In this document: piece after piece, positions 20,717-31,996 of the stretch
Layout: each line of letters starts with the position of its first letter
Numbering within the stretch: position 1 is the stretch's first letter
Assembly: GCA_029298735.1 (NCBI GenBank)
Contig: JANSLP010000128.1
Span: forward strand, 1 to 64,000
DNA length: 64,000 nt
DNA from: Ophiostoma sp. CBS 140.51
Lineage: Eukaryota; Ascomycota; Sordariomycetes; Ophiostomatales; Ophiostomataceae
Direction: 5' to 3'
The notes under the pieces: generated by a model
What the model saw: the letters and a program-made list of their open reading frames with translations, nothing else
Told to the model about the DNA's origin: nothing
The model's database searches: none
Position numbers and translations under genes: made by a program

Positions 20717-23274
20717 CCAGCACACAAAAAGCAGGTCGCTTCTCGGTAAACTTCTCGCATAGACATCTGTGACTTGTGTTGTATCTGGAGAACTTTCTCC
20801 GTCATTCTTTTTACCATTTTCTAGCCATTTTTTATCATATCAGCGAAGGAGTTTTGTTGCTTTATGTGTTATTCGGTTCCATTTGTTTCTAGACTGGCTT
20901 TTCGTCCCATAAAGGGCTTTTTTTTTGTTCATTTGCTCCTTAATTTGACTAGGCGAGGTTGCGTTCAAACCGGATTTTGTGTTTCCAAATTGTCTTTATA
21001 CTCAGCGGGGCGTCTTGTTATGTGCTATATATTTTTTCTTTTCTTTTTTAAAATAGGATTTTTTTTTGTCTGTTTTGATTTGTTCGAGCATCTCACAGTC
21101 TAGATTCTGACGTTCTTTTCTCATAAAAATGCGGACTTCTGCCCCTCATCCAACAAATAGACTAATACGATGATATACCTTCTCTCGTGCTTAATTGCTT
21201 CTCTCCACGACGTTATACCGTATTCGTCCATTTTCTGTCCGCCATGCAATACACAATCGAGATGTGCTGTAGGAGTTAGTGCTGACAGAGAATCAATTGG
21301 CATCTGGCATTATTTTCTGACGTAAGTTATGTGATGACCTCGCGTTTCTTTTGCACCTCTCTTATTCTTATCAGCCCCAGCCAGCACTTATTCCGTCACT
21401 GTATGACATACAGGGATATGATTGGAATCTTTGGAACATCGCCTTCTAGGCTGACACTGGAAGATAACTCCGCTACCCCATACAATGTCAGATATCCCCA
21501 TATTTAATGTCGCCTGAAGAGGCCCAAACAATTTGTATAGTATTAGACGAAATAATGCGAATCCGAAAACAACACGGTACGGCGTGTCTTATATTCGTTA
21601 GAAGAAGAAAAAATCTACAAACGAAACAGAAAGAGAAGGCGAGAACGAGAAAACATTCTTGGATTTGTTGAAAGAACCAGCATATTTCGATCCTAACGGA
21701 GCTGCCGACCGGGTTCGCAATGGACGGAGTAAAAGGAACGGAGCACAGACGGAGTAAAAGTCGGGGTCGATATGCGACTGGCAGATACAATGCTGCAATG
21801 ATACGGGCCTATGTAGCTAAATGTGAGGGGATCCTGGATCCTCTTTAAAATAGAGTGGTAGGTGAATATTCGCAAAGACTTGCCGCTGCCGCCAAGCTTG
21901 CTGACAATGCTTGGTCATGAAACGGGGGCTACATTCAAGAACGAACCGCGATGGCCCAAGGAGGATCATTATCATATGCCCTACGTCGTACTCCTTACTT
22001 GGCACCAAATCACCACACATTTAGTGTTGGTGAAGGCGGGCACCCGATACGACGAGCCTCTCGAGGAACATCGTATGGCGATCACAAGATGTTCAAGATG
22101 CCCCGGGTGTCCTAGTGCCTGCGCTGGGCAACATCATATCAGGCCACGGCGAAATTAACTAGCAAACCGGGCGCATCCCTTTTTTGTGTTTCGTAGAATA
22201 TCACAGATTTGGTTAACAGAATAGATATTTCCGTGGACACCTGAGTGGTGGCGGGTGTGACGAATAAGGGCCGCGTTCGTCGCCCGAGCACGCGTGCGAG
22301 GCGTGAAAGTACGTACAGTATTCAAAGAACGGAGCACAGTGCACGACAATTGAAGCCCAGACCTTGCCGGACAGCCACGTCCACATTCGCATTTGTTTTC
22401 AGAAGCCAACAACTCCTCCGTCTCTATGCTGATCTCATGATCTTCTCATCGCCCAGTTTAGCCCCTGAGTTTATTTGTTGGCCACTACACTCAGTTTAAT
22501 TTTGCGTTATTGCCTCTCCTCTTTTCCGAATCCGCGTCAGATAGATATGATGATGCGGCTGCTTGTATTTGTACCACCCCTGGTCCCAGGAGAGAGGTTC
22601 CTCTGCCAAGTAAAAGGCGGTACAAAACACAGAGCACAAAGCACGGATGTTTCGTACGAGTGCCCAAAATGAGTGCGCATATTTTCCATCCGTGTCGCCG
22701 CTTTCTCTTTTTAGTCGCCTTCTGCCCTACCCATATCTCACTTTCTATTTTTTAGTATCTTGTATCTTGTAACGGCCTGTAGGTATCTTCCCCTCACTCC
22801 CATTTCTCACAATCCTACCTTCCCAAAGAAGCGGGTTCGTGGACTCGCTGTTTGCTTTCATGTGCGTGAATCCTTCTGACCGGCCTCGCTGTTTCTTTCC
22901 ATCTGCATCCTGATATTTGCCTTCTTTCTCACGGCTCACGTCCATCACACTCCACCCCTCCCTCGGAAGAATGCAACAAAATCGTTGTGTGGCTGCTTGG
23001 CTCAGATGTTGACCCAATAAACGACCTTGGAAATGACACACAGCGATGCTGAATGATATGCTCTTATTTTTCTTTCTCAATATAAAAGCAGCCGTCCGCT
23101 TTGCAAAATATGAGAGGAAGTTGAAAGGGTTCTGATGGTTTCAGAGGAGTATGTTTTCTATTATTTGCGAAGAATACCAACCTTTGGTCTAGAGAGGATC
23201 AAAAATTCACCCATCTGTTTCCTTTGTTTCTCAACAACGGCATCATCGCCTTTTTTTACCTATTCACCTTTATC
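20717..23274. other. Long intergenic region
   Basis: About 2.56 kb, AT-richer than flanking genes, with T-runs at 20918-20930 and 21050-21070. All open frames are under about 110 codons, overlap on both strands and show no recognisable motif. It should contain the OSBP 3' end and the P450 promoter. I see no gene. Confidence 0.5.
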
Positions 23275-24957
23275 ATGTCGACCTCCCCCGAGGGCCTGCT
23301 CGGTCTCGTGAAGGCCGGGCAGCTGACCATACCGCCCCTCCTTCCTCTACTTCGCCTGGCCATCATCACAGTAAGTCATCTTTAAGAGAAAGGGGGTTAA
23401 ACACGACTCGACAAGCTATTGACCATCTAGCTCATCTTCGGCTACCTTGCTCGCATCATCTACAACATCTTCCTCCATCCATTGCGTGTTGTTCCAGGGC
23501 CCTGGTGGCACGCCGCTACCGGCCTTGCACGCTACCGTATGTACATGTCCGGTGACGCCCACAAGATCTTGCGCGACATGCACATCAAATACGGCGATAT
23601 TGTGCGTGTTGGCCCGAACGAGGTATCCTTTTCAGCGGCACACGGCTGGAGCGATGTCTTTGGCCAGAAACGGATCCCAGCTGCCGAGTCCCAAGGCGGT
23701 CACGCTTACATCGAGAACCCCAAGGAACACCTCTTTTACAGCACAATCACACGGCGCGACAGTCTTATCGCCATGCCGCAAGCAGACCACATTATTGCCC
23801 GCAAGACAATCAACTCGGCCTTTTCGAACAAGGCGGTCGCCGAGCAGGAGCCTCTCGTCCAGCGCCACGTGGACAAACTCATCCGCCTGCTTCACGATGC
23901 CGCCAAGTCCAAGGACGCCGAAATCAAGGACAGCAACATCGTTGACATGGTCCAGTACACAAATTGGGTGTTCTTCGACATCACCGGCGACCTGGGTTTC
24001 GGCGAGCCCTTTGGCAGCCTGGTCGACGGCGCCGAGCACGCATGGGTGGCAGTGATTCCGAAGGCTGTTAAGAGCGCCGTGACCGTTGTCAACCTACAAC
24101 GCTTGTTGGGAAGCACACTCGCCCATTTTGCTATTTGGCTCAAGATGACCCAAGAGGCCCGCAACCGCCTGACCTGGCATCGCGCCATGTCCGACGAGAA
24201 GGTCAACCGCCGTCGTGCGTTGGGCCCTGGCCGGCCTGACTTTATGACACCCATGCTCGAGAACGACGGATTTTGGAACACGCAACGCCTGCACGGCTCG
24301 CTCACGACTTTCATCACGGCCGGCTCCGAGACATCAGCCACCACCACGAGTGCCGCTATGCTGTACCTGACGACGACACCTGCCACAGTAGTCGGTGGCC
24401 AGTCTCCATTGGAGAAGCTGACTGCCGAAGTGCGCAGCGCTTTTAAGTCGGATGCTGAGATCAACTTTGCCGGCGTCAAGAGCCTGCCGTACCTCGGTGC
24501 AGTCCTGGATGAAGCCCTGCGCATGCACCCGCCTGCCGTCTGGGGCTTTGGTCGCGAAGCCAAGGCCGGTGGCAGCGTTGTTGCCAACGGCAAGTTCTTT
24601 TTGCCTGAAGCCACGATCCTCACCATCTGCCACTGGGCCATGTTCCGCAACCCGCGTAATTTTGCGCTGCCCGACACGTTTGCACCCGAGCGCTGGCTCA
24701 CCGGTGCCGACGCAGATCCGCGCTTCCGCAACGACAAGCACGACGCGTTCCAGCCTTTCTCATATGGCCCGCGGAATTGCATCGGCCGCTACCTGGCTCT
24801 TGCCGAGATGCGTACGATCCTGGCGCGTATCGTCTTCAACTTTGACCTGGCCATCCAGCCAGGCAACGAGCGCTGGGCCGCCGACCAGAAGGCGTATGCT
24901 TTCTGGGAGAAGCCACCGCTGATGATGGCCGTCACTGAGCGTGCTGAAAAGGCGTGA
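23275..24957 (+). CDS. Cytochrome P450 monooxygenase
   Basis: Two exons, join(23275..23370,23431..24957), give 540 residues. The 60-bp intron starts GTAAGT and ends TCTAG, phase 0. The N-terminus has a membrane anchor that spans the splice (about residues 22-45) and then the FLHPLRVVPGPWW proline hinge seen in microsomal fungal P450s. Motifs appear in order: I-helix AGSET (about 329-333), ExxR as EALR (about 391), PERW, and the haem loop FSYGPRNCIG with the thiolate Cys at about 482. The sequence style resembles isotrichodermin C-15 hydroxylase and benzoate 4-hydroxylase-like fungal P450s. The substrate cannot be read from sequence. No polyketide synthase, NRPS or terpene synthase is nearby, so this is not an obvious secondary-metabolite cluster. 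Confidence 0.92.
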
Positions 24958-26449
24958 GGGAGGAACCGACGAATGATTTGAGGTGGGCCAGGTATATGTC
25001 TGGCGACAAAATTAGTGGTATATTGGAGGTGATTCTGGCGGTGTTTTGATTTTGATTTTCGGGTTTTTTTATGACACAATAGTTGCCTTCCAGGATGTAT
25101 TGGATTGCATAATACGGCGCATGGCTGAAAGGGACAGGGAACATGAGAATGACAAACACGATTGACAAACACCACGTGCCTTCACTTCTCATCCTCGTAC
25201 TGTGTACTGACGCGGTCGCTCCTGCCGCATGCTTGACTTTTCTTTCCCTCTTTCTGCGTTTGATTCCGCCTTTCGGAGCATTTCGCCCTTTTTCACGATG
25301 CTCCTTCCTAAGATGGGATAAGTGAGGAGGTTGTCGCGTCCACGGTTTGCGGCGGTTTTGCCCTTCGCTATCGTTTCTCGCTATCAGATGGAAGGAGTTT
25401 GGGATCGTGAAGAAAAACCCACTAAAACGGCACCTGGAAATCCTAGGAATTTTTTTTACTGAGTACAGGGTTCCGAAGGGCAGAATTGATCCACGCCATG
25501 TGGTGTGCAGGGCCTGTCGACTGTGGAGATCGATAGAAATAGGCATAGCGATGACGTTGGGCGTGAGAGGAGAGGACAAGAACCGCAGGTAGGCGAGGCT
25601 GTCGGACGTGAAGTCGGAAAAGAGATTATCTGATTGAATAGATTTCATGAACGGCGATGAAAGAAGGAAGAAACTGATCTCCGGAGAGCGTGATAAAGAG
25701 ACAGAAAGTAAACATTCCAATCCGAGATCGGCAATATTTTCCCTTTCCGCCCGTGACTAAGCGCGACTGCACTTGCGCCTGCCTCCATCGCTGTACTTCT
25801 ACAATCTACGTCAGGAAGGTGCGACCTTGAGGCGGTAACAAATATTCTGAAAATCAAAGTATTGTGAAGATGTACTCCAAAACATATTCACGGGGGAAAA
25901 CGGAACAAAGGATTGATAACATACCGTGATAGACCCCATACCCTCGACGTCGCCGCCGCCACAGCGGGCAAAAAGGCGCCATATCCACTGCGCTGAGCGT
26001 TATCTCGTGCGGCTGCCCCGTATTATGCCATTGGTCTTATCTCTGGCGTTAGCGCTCATCCGCCCCAAATCGGTTCTCGGCTGGCAGCGGGCGCCGCCCA
26101 CCAAAGCTGCTCTCAATGCGGCCAAAATGCCCCCAAATGCCCCACACACGCCAAGCCCACAGGCTCCCTGTGCCTGACTCGGACCTGCTTTTGAGCGCAC
26201 TTTAGCGCCCCAGAGCTCCTTCCTTATCCTACACTGCAGCCTGTGCTTGTGACTCTTCCAGCGACTCTCTTTCCGCCTCTCGCTTTCCACTTCGTCATCT
26301 TTCTTCGACTGGCTCTTTCCCTCCTCTTCTCTTCTTGTTTCCTTCCATTTCTCTCTCAGCACAGCACCGCAGAACACACTCGTTTTTGTTCTTTTCGTCG
26401 CTCTTTCTGCATCCATCTCTTTTCTCGCCTCCTTTCTTTCTGCCTCAAA
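24958..26449. other. Intergenic, leader of aminopeptidase gene
   Basis: About 1.5 kb. A 262-codon open frame on the minus strand (24932-25720) begins with TTG, overlaps the P450 end and has no family features, so it was not called. From 26243 to 26449 the plus strand is a long C/T-rich tract leading directly into the aminopeptidase ATG, as expected of a strongly expressed fungal gene. Confidence 0.5.
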
Positions 26450-28078
26450 ATGCCAAGCTGGAAAGCGCCGCTCGCAGCGGCTGTGCTGCTGAGCAGTGCA
26501 TCGGCCCTCAAGCTGCCTGTCGCTGTCGCCGACAATACGCTTCAGCAGCCTCTGATTGAGCACGAGAGCATTGGCACTGTTGCTCCTCCTACTCTCGCCG
26601 TTGACGAAACCGACGCCTCCACCGACGTCGCCAAGGAGAAGCCGCTTGTCGACAGCGAAGAACTCCAGAGCAAGATCTCTGCAAAGCGCCTGCTCGGCCA
26701 CGCAGAGGCTCTCTACGGCATCGCCCAGCGCGGCTTCCCCGAGTACGGCCACCCGACCCGTGTCATCGGCAGCGGTGGTCACAATGGCACTCTCGACTAC
26801 ATCTACTCCATCATCTCCAAGCTTGGCGGCGGTAAGCCCAAGGAGGGCAAGGACGGTTACTACCATGTCTGGAACCAGACCTTCCCGGCCACCACCGGCA
26901 ACGTCTACGAGGCGCGCCTCGTGCTCAACGACACCGTCGTCCAGGGCCACCCCATGGGCCTGACGCCGCCCACCAAGTCCAATCAGCCCGTCTTTGCCAA
27001 GCTGGCTCTTGTCGCCAACGACGGCTGCGACGCCAGTGACTACCCGGCCGAGGTCAAGGGCGCCATTGCCCTTATCCAGCGCGGTACCTGTCCCTTTGGC
27101 ACCAAGTCGGAGCTGGCTGGCAAGGCTGGCGCCGTGTCGGCTGTCGTCTACAACACCGAGGACGGCCCGCTCAGTGGCACGCTGGGTACGCCGAACCCTT
27201 ACCAGATTGCCACGTTCGGTCTGTCGGGCGCTGAGGGCCAGCCCCTTGCTGCTGCACTGAAGAAGGGCGCTGAGCTCGACGGCATCTCCTACATCGACTC
27301 GGAGGTCCGCACCATCATCACCAAGAACATCCTTGCCCAGACCGTGGGCGGCGACCCGGAGAACTGCGTCATGCTGGGCGGCCACAGTGACAGCGTTGCC
27401 GAGGGCCCAGGCATCAACGACGACGGCTCTGGCAGTCTGACCCTGATTGAGGTCGCCACCCAGCTGTCGCACTACAGCGTCAACAACTGCGTCCGCTTCG
27501 CCTGGTGGGCCGCTGAGGAGGAGGGTCTTTTGGGCTCTGACTTTTACGCTGCGTCACTGTCGCCCGAGGAGAACCTCAAGGTCCGCCTCTTTATGGATTA
27601 CGACATGCTTGCCAGCCCCAACTACGCCTACCAGGTCTACGACGCCCTCGACAGTGAGAACCCGGCTGGCTCGCAGGCCCTGCGCGACCTGTACGCCGAC
27701 TGGTACTCTGCCCACGGCCTCAACTACACTTTGATTCCCTTTGATGGCCGCAGCGACTACGACGGCTTTATCCGCGCTGGTATCCCCGCTGGCGGCATCG
27801 CTACCGGCGCTGAGGGTGTCAAAACTGAGGAGGAGGCTGCTCTGTTTGGCGGCAAGGCTGGTGACTGGTACGACCCGTGCTACCACCAGCTCTGTGACGA
27901 CGTCGGCAACGTCAACCTGACTGCCTGGGAGCTCAACGCTCAGCTGGTCGCCCACTCGGTGGCTACCTACGCCATCTCTTTTGATGGCTACCCCAAGCGC
28001 ACGCTCGACGATGTCGCGGCTGCGTCCACTGCTTATGGCTCCAAGGTTAAGTACCACGGAGGTAAGCTGATTTTGTAA
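26450..28078 (+). CDS. Vacuolar-type M28 aminopeptidase (aminopeptidase Y-like)
   Basis: A 542-residue zinc aminopeptidase starting at the ATG at 26450. Codons upstream belong to a C/T-rich leader. Residues 1-19 form a signal peptide and residues 20-75 look like a propeptide. A PA (protease-associated) domain follows at about 150-290, then the M28 catalytic domain at about 300-530. Metal and catalytic residues are visible: LGGHSDSV (first zinc His), NDDGSGS (bridging Asp), EEEGLLGS (catalytic Glu and zinc Glu), MDYDML (zinc Asp) and CYHQLCDD (last zinc His). This arrangement matches yeast APE3/aminopeptidase Y and secreted fungal relatives. It removes N-terminal residues from peptides in the vacuole or outside the cell. 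It converges with the LPMO gene, 176 bases away. Confidence 0.92.
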   Translation: MPSWKAPLAAAVLLSSASALKLPVAVADNTLQQPLIEHESIGTVAPPTLAVDETDASTDVAKEKPLVDSEELQSKISAKRLLGHAEALYGIAQRGFPEYGHPTRVIGSGGHNGTLDYIYSIISKLGGGKPKEGKDGYYHVWNQTFPATTGNVYEARLVLNDTVVQGHPMGLTPPTKSNQPVFAKLALVANDGCDASDYPAEVKGAIALIQRGTCPFGTKSELAGKAGAVSAVVYNTEDGPLSGTLGTPNPYQIATFGLSGAEGQPLAAALKKGAELDGISYIDSEVRTIITKNILAQTVGGDPENCVMLGGHSDSVAEGPGINDDGSGSLTLIEVATQLSHYSVNNCVRFAWWAAEEEGLLGSDFYAASLSPEENLKVRLFMDYDMLASPNYAYQVYDALDSENPAGSQALRDLYADWYSAHGLNYTLIPFDGRSDYDGFIRAGIPAGGIATGAEGVKTEEEAALFGGKAGDWYDPCYHQLCDDVGNVNLTAWELNAQLVAHSVATYAISFDGYPKRTLDDVAAASTAYGSKVKYHGGKLIL

Positions 28079-28254
28079 ATATATCACGACGAGAAGATAA
28101 GGGGGATGAACTATTGTAGATATTTTTTTTGGATACTCCATACGCTGCATAATTAATATACACTTCAACATGACAACTCAGCCAACGACAAATGATATCC
28201 TTGCCACCCTGACTTAATCAAACACCAAAGCACATAAAAGTGTGTCTTTTCAAC

Positions 28255-28854
28255 CTATGCCTTGAACTTCATGGCCATGGACTTGGGCGTGGTGAAATCG
28301 ACGCACGACTCGTACGTCTGGCCCTGGCCCAGCCAGTACCACTGCAGCACACACGTGCCGGCTGTCGTGCACTTGTCGCCCAGTGTCGTCGGGATCGTCA
28401 CGCTGAACTTGGTCTGGTTCGCGGGAGGGGTCAGCGTCGCCGCGTAGTTGTCCGGCCAGTCAATGAGAGGCGTGCCAATAATACTGTTGGTCGTCGTGTC
28501 CACAACCGACACGTTGGCGTAGCCCTTGTGCGGGATGCGGATGAACACGTCCATCTCCACAACGTCACCCGGCTTGTACGACTGCACGTTCTTGGCATTG
28601 TCGGCGAACTGATAGCCACGGCACAGGTACAGGTTGCACTTGGTGGGATCGTAGTCCTTGCCGATGCCTTTGGGGTTGGCACGGAAGAGGGCCTCGGGGT
28701 ACGATGTGTTGTCAGCCTGGTAGAACTTGGTCATAATCTGACCGCAGACGGCGGCGGTGGCATCACCGGGAGTGCGAGTGGCCGGCGAGGTGACAATGCC
28801 GTGGGCGTTGGCAGTAGCCACGAGGCCGAGAAGAGCGGAGACGGAGAGCTGCAT
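28255..28854 (-). CDS. Copper LPMO, AA16-like (chitin-binding type-4 fold)
   Basis: A 199-residue secreted protein read from the ATG at 28854. The signal peptide (MQLSVSALLGLVATANA) is cut just before His18, leaving the N-terminal histidine that forms the LPMO copper brace. His109 (in RIPHKGYANV) is the likely second copper ligand, and Tyr181 or a nearby aromatic in QTYESCVDF lies at the expected axial position. Six cysteines (37, 73, 78, 162, 168, 184) could form three disulfides. No carbohydrate-binding module is attached. The sequence pattern fits the AA16-like group of fungal lytic polysaccharide monooxygenases, which oxidatively cleave polysaccharide chains. The family number is from memory of the pattern, and the LPMO call itself is firmer. 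Confidence 0.82.
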   Translation of the reverse strand: MQLSVSALLGLVATANAHGIVTSPATRTPGDATAAVCGQIMTKFYQADNTSYPEALFRANPKGIGKDYDPTKCNLYLCRGYQFADNAKNVQSYKPGDVVEMDVFIRIPHKGYANVSVVDTTTNSIIGTPLIDWPDNYAATLTPPANQTKFSVTIPTTLGDKCTTAGTCVLQWYWLGQGQTYESCVDFTTPKSMAMKFKA

Positions 28855-30298
28855 AGTGAAGAGTAGGCAAGTGGCAAATTGGAATCGGAACAACTGTAGC
28901 AAAGTATGATTTTCTAGATTTTCTGTAGCTCCGGAGGATAATAAAAAGACGACAAAACAGCGGCGGAGGGAACTTTGGTTATATACTTTGTCCAGCGAGG
29001 AGATGTAGACACGGAAGCGAGAGCGAGGCATATGACGGTGAGTGATTCTACGTCCCCGTAGTATGTGTATACCAGAAAATTGTGCTCAATCGCTATTAAT
29101 TTGTTTACTTGCCTCTTCACTCTCTCTCTTCCTGTTAATTGATTTTGGAATCATAGCTCCCAGACAATGGTCGTCGGCCTTCATTTGTTTATTTTGAGCG
29201 GCTCTCCAGAGATATTTGGAAGCGTTTGTTCTAGTAGTCTTCTATTTAGATTAAATGTGGCCGGTAAAAGTCTCGGCGCCCCGGGGCTCAGGCTTTAATA
29301 TACGGAGAAGTGCGTAGAGGTTCTGTCATTGCAATATCCGCATAGCAGCAGCCTAGCAACGTCGGGGTGGTTGCGCTCCCCGTTTCCCGTTTCCAGTCGA
29401 TGCACAGGGCACAAAGGCCGTCTTCATCAATTTTGGGAATCATAAATATGCGTATAGATCGGGTGAAGGATGAAGGCTGGTGGTTGAAGGTTGTCGACAA
29501 GATTTTGGATGTGTGAAATATCATCTGAAACTTACTGTTTGATACTTTTAAGATTTTGATACTGCATATTTTTCTTCCACCAAAAAACAGTAATACTAGA
29601 ATAATAGAAAAAAAGGCTATGTTTTTGTTGCCTAAAAATCCATTAAAAATAAACGTATATAGTCTTGTAGAGAAAGGAAAAGAAGAAAAATAATTTATTG
29701 CAGTTCCTCCGCTATTGTCAGTCTCTTCGTCGGACGGGATTGTCTACCGTGCCTCCACGCCACCATTACCCACTTTGCGGGAGGCTGTCGTTCCGTGTCG
29801 TTGTTTCGTTTCTCGCGCATGCGCTCCTTGGCCTTCTCTTCCCCTTTCCCTTTCTTCGTCCCTCATTTAAAATATTACCCATCCCGTCTTTTACACGTTC
29901 GTCCGTTCCTGGACCCAGTTTGTCCCCCTTTTGTCGGTAATCCTCACAATGCACATTGACAAATCATGGAAGTCATCAACGAGCCGTCATTGTGGTTGCC
30001 GTGTGATAAAGCATGTTTAGACGAGGACAATGACAACCAAAATTCAACGCCAGGTAGTGAAAGCTTCGTCTATTCTCTATCCGAATTCATTCATCTCGTG
30101 GAATATATGCAAACTCATAATGAAATCGTGAGACGATAAAACAGAATTAGATGTAAATGACAAAACTTAAAATGTAAATCCATACGCCAACGCCCGTGCA
30201 GAATGAAAACCTTCAAATTAATAGCCAAATTATGAAATAAAAAAAACCAACAGCTTTCTCAATACCCCACATCCACCTCTGATCATTTCAGCTCAGAT
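28855..30298. other. Intergenic
   Basis: About 1.44 kb upstream of the LPMO and downstream of the MFS gene. It is AT-rich (especially 29520-29700 and 30100-30250), with only short, uninformative open frames. It should hold the LPMO promoter and the MFS polyadenylation region. Confidence 0.55.
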
Positions 30299-31996
30299 TT
30301 ATCTTCTGTCTCCCTCACCATCACCCTCAATGCTCTCTTCCTCATCCAGAACAAAGTTGTCCGGGTGACCCGGGACGCTGCTGTAGTCACCGTTGGTGTC
30401 GTTGGCGGGAGCGGCAGCGCCTCTGCCCGATGTCTCGTTGGGCGGCGTCGTCGGCTCGTACTGGTAGAGGCGGATGTTGACAAACATGGCAAACAGGCCA
30501 AAATCGTAGGCAAGTCGAAGGGCACCGGCCACGACAAAGGCAATCCAGAAGCGACCGCTGCCGGCCAGGAAACCAGTGACAGTAGGGCCTGTCGTCGAGG
30601 CCAGGGTGCGCAGCAGACTGGTGATACCAAGGACGGCGGTGCGCTCTTCGGGACGGACGACGGCGGCGATGAGGGCAGCACGAGGTGCCTGGTCGAGGTT
30701 GTTGAGGCCGATCCGAAGCAGAAGCAGGGCATAGGTGAGTCCAATGCTTTTGGGCAAGGGAAACAGGAGGACGGCAGCAGACGAAGGAACGTGAGTAAAG
30801 ACCATGGTGTTGATGAGGCCAATGTAGCGCGAGAGCGGGCCGGCAAAGACGGATGAGAAGGCGGCGAGGAGGTAGCTGATGGACAGGATGTTGCCGAGCG
30901 AATCCTTGCTCATGTGGAACTTGCTGTCCATGTAGTACGACGTCAAAGCAATGCTGGCCATGCCGTCGGCGAGAGAGTCGACCATGAGCAGGAACCAGAG
31001 GCCGTACATGATGGAGCGGGTCTTTTTGGAGATCTGGCTGAAGCGGCCGGGAGCCTTGGCTGGGGTGGTGGGCTGTGTTGAAGTCGTTCCGGGGTGAGCC
31101 AGAGCCTGGCCTTCGTCGCCAAAGTCGCTGTCGTCGTCCTCATTGTCGTCGGCCTTGCGCCCACCCAAACTGCCGTCATCGCTGTCGTCGACGACCGTGA
31201 CACTGCTGCTGCTGCTGCTTCCAGGAGTTGTCGGTGTCCGGGGAGAGCTACGGGATGAGAGCTGGATGTCGTTTGTAGATTCGTCGTCGCCGACGACGGT
31301 GTCAGCCTCATCAATGGACCGGTGCTGCAATTCGGACTTCTTGGACAGCATAAGACTGAGCACCAGGTTGAGGATGCCCATGGCAGCGTAGGCCCAGTAG
31401 CAGGCATGGTAGGCCTGGCGAAGAGACCAACCAAGACCGCCGGCGTCGCTGCCGTTGGAAAGGTAGTGTACGGCACGACCGGCCACTTCCGTGCCGACAG
31501 CCGAGCCTAGCGCCGAGGTAGTCACGTACCACACGAGCACATCAGCTCGTGTGTTGGGGTTTGTGACCTCGGACAGCATGGACTCTTCGACAGCGCGGAA
31601 TGGACCAAAGTCACCACCAGTGGCACTGATGACACCGGCGACGGCGGCCACAAGCAGCAGCCAGTAGTTCTCACACAGAGCAAATGTCGTGCCCGACATG
31701 ATCATGAGCACAGAGCCGAACATGAGTGTGCGGCGGCGGCCGACATGGTCGGCCACGAGGGTGAGAAGAAGTGAAAGACCAACATCGCCGGCAAGCGTCA
31801 GGGTCATGAAAAGGCCGATCCGTTCATCTGAGACGTCGAGCTCGGCGAAAAAGAGGGCCAGAACGAGGGCACTGGCGCCGTAGGCGAACATGCGGCAGCT
31901 GCGGGCGAGGATGATGATCCAGGCGTCGGCGCCCGTGGAGAAAACGGACGCCAAGCCGGACTCGCGGTAGACATAGCGAAGGGAGTCTATGATCAT
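30299..31996 (-). CDS. MFS transporter with long acidic central loop
   Basis: A 565-residue major facilitator read from the ATG at 31996. Upstream codons begin with TTG and are Ser/Thr-rich leader. Twelve hydrophobic segments are apparent, six before and six after a large central cytosolic loop (about residues 228-330) full of Asp, Ser and Glu. The loop-2 motif of MFS proteins is present as ADHVGRRRT. The N-terminal half has a conserved GGDFGPFRAVEESML stretch in TM4-5. It resembles fungal proton-coupled MFS proteins of unassigned substrate. Nothing nearby suggests the cargo. The coding frame is intact with no intron, and the C-terminus is hydrophilic and acidic. Confidence 0.85.
   Translation of the reverse strand: MIIDSLRYVYRESGLASVFSTGADAWIIILARSCRMFAYGASALVLALFFAELDVSDERIGLFMTLTLAGDVGLSLLLTLVADHVGRRRTLMFGSVLMIMSGTTFALCENYWLLLVAAVAGVISATGGDFGPFRAVEESMLSEVTNPNTRADVLVWYVTTSALGSAVGTEVAGRAVHYLSNGSDAGGLGWSLRQAYHACYWAYAAMGILNLVLSLMLSKKSELQHRSIDEADTVVGDDESTNDIQLSSRSSPRTPTTPGSSSSSSVTVVDDSDDGSLGGRKADDNEDDDSDFGDEGQALAHPGTTSTQPTTPAKAPGRFSQISKKTRSIMYGLWFLLMVDSLADGMASIALTSYYMDSKFHMSKDSLGNILSISYLLAAFSSVFAGPLSRYIGLINTMVFTHVPSSAAVLLFPLPKSIGLTYALLLLRIGLNNLDQAPRAALIAAVVRPEERTAVLGITSLLRTLASTTGPTVTGFLAGSGRFWIAFVVAGALRLAYDFGLFAMFVNIRLYQYEPTTPPNETSGRGAAAPANDTNGDYSSVPGHPDNFVLDEEESIEGDGEGDRR

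Noticed and set aside
24932..25720. 262-codon open frame on the minus strand
   Set aside because: It begins with TTG, overlaps the P450 end, has mixed composition and no family features, so it is most likely chance.
26000..27472. 490-codon open frame antisense to the M28 aminopeptidase
   Set aside because: It mirrors a GC-rich coding frame on the opposite strand. The aminopeptidase motifs clearly identify the true strand.
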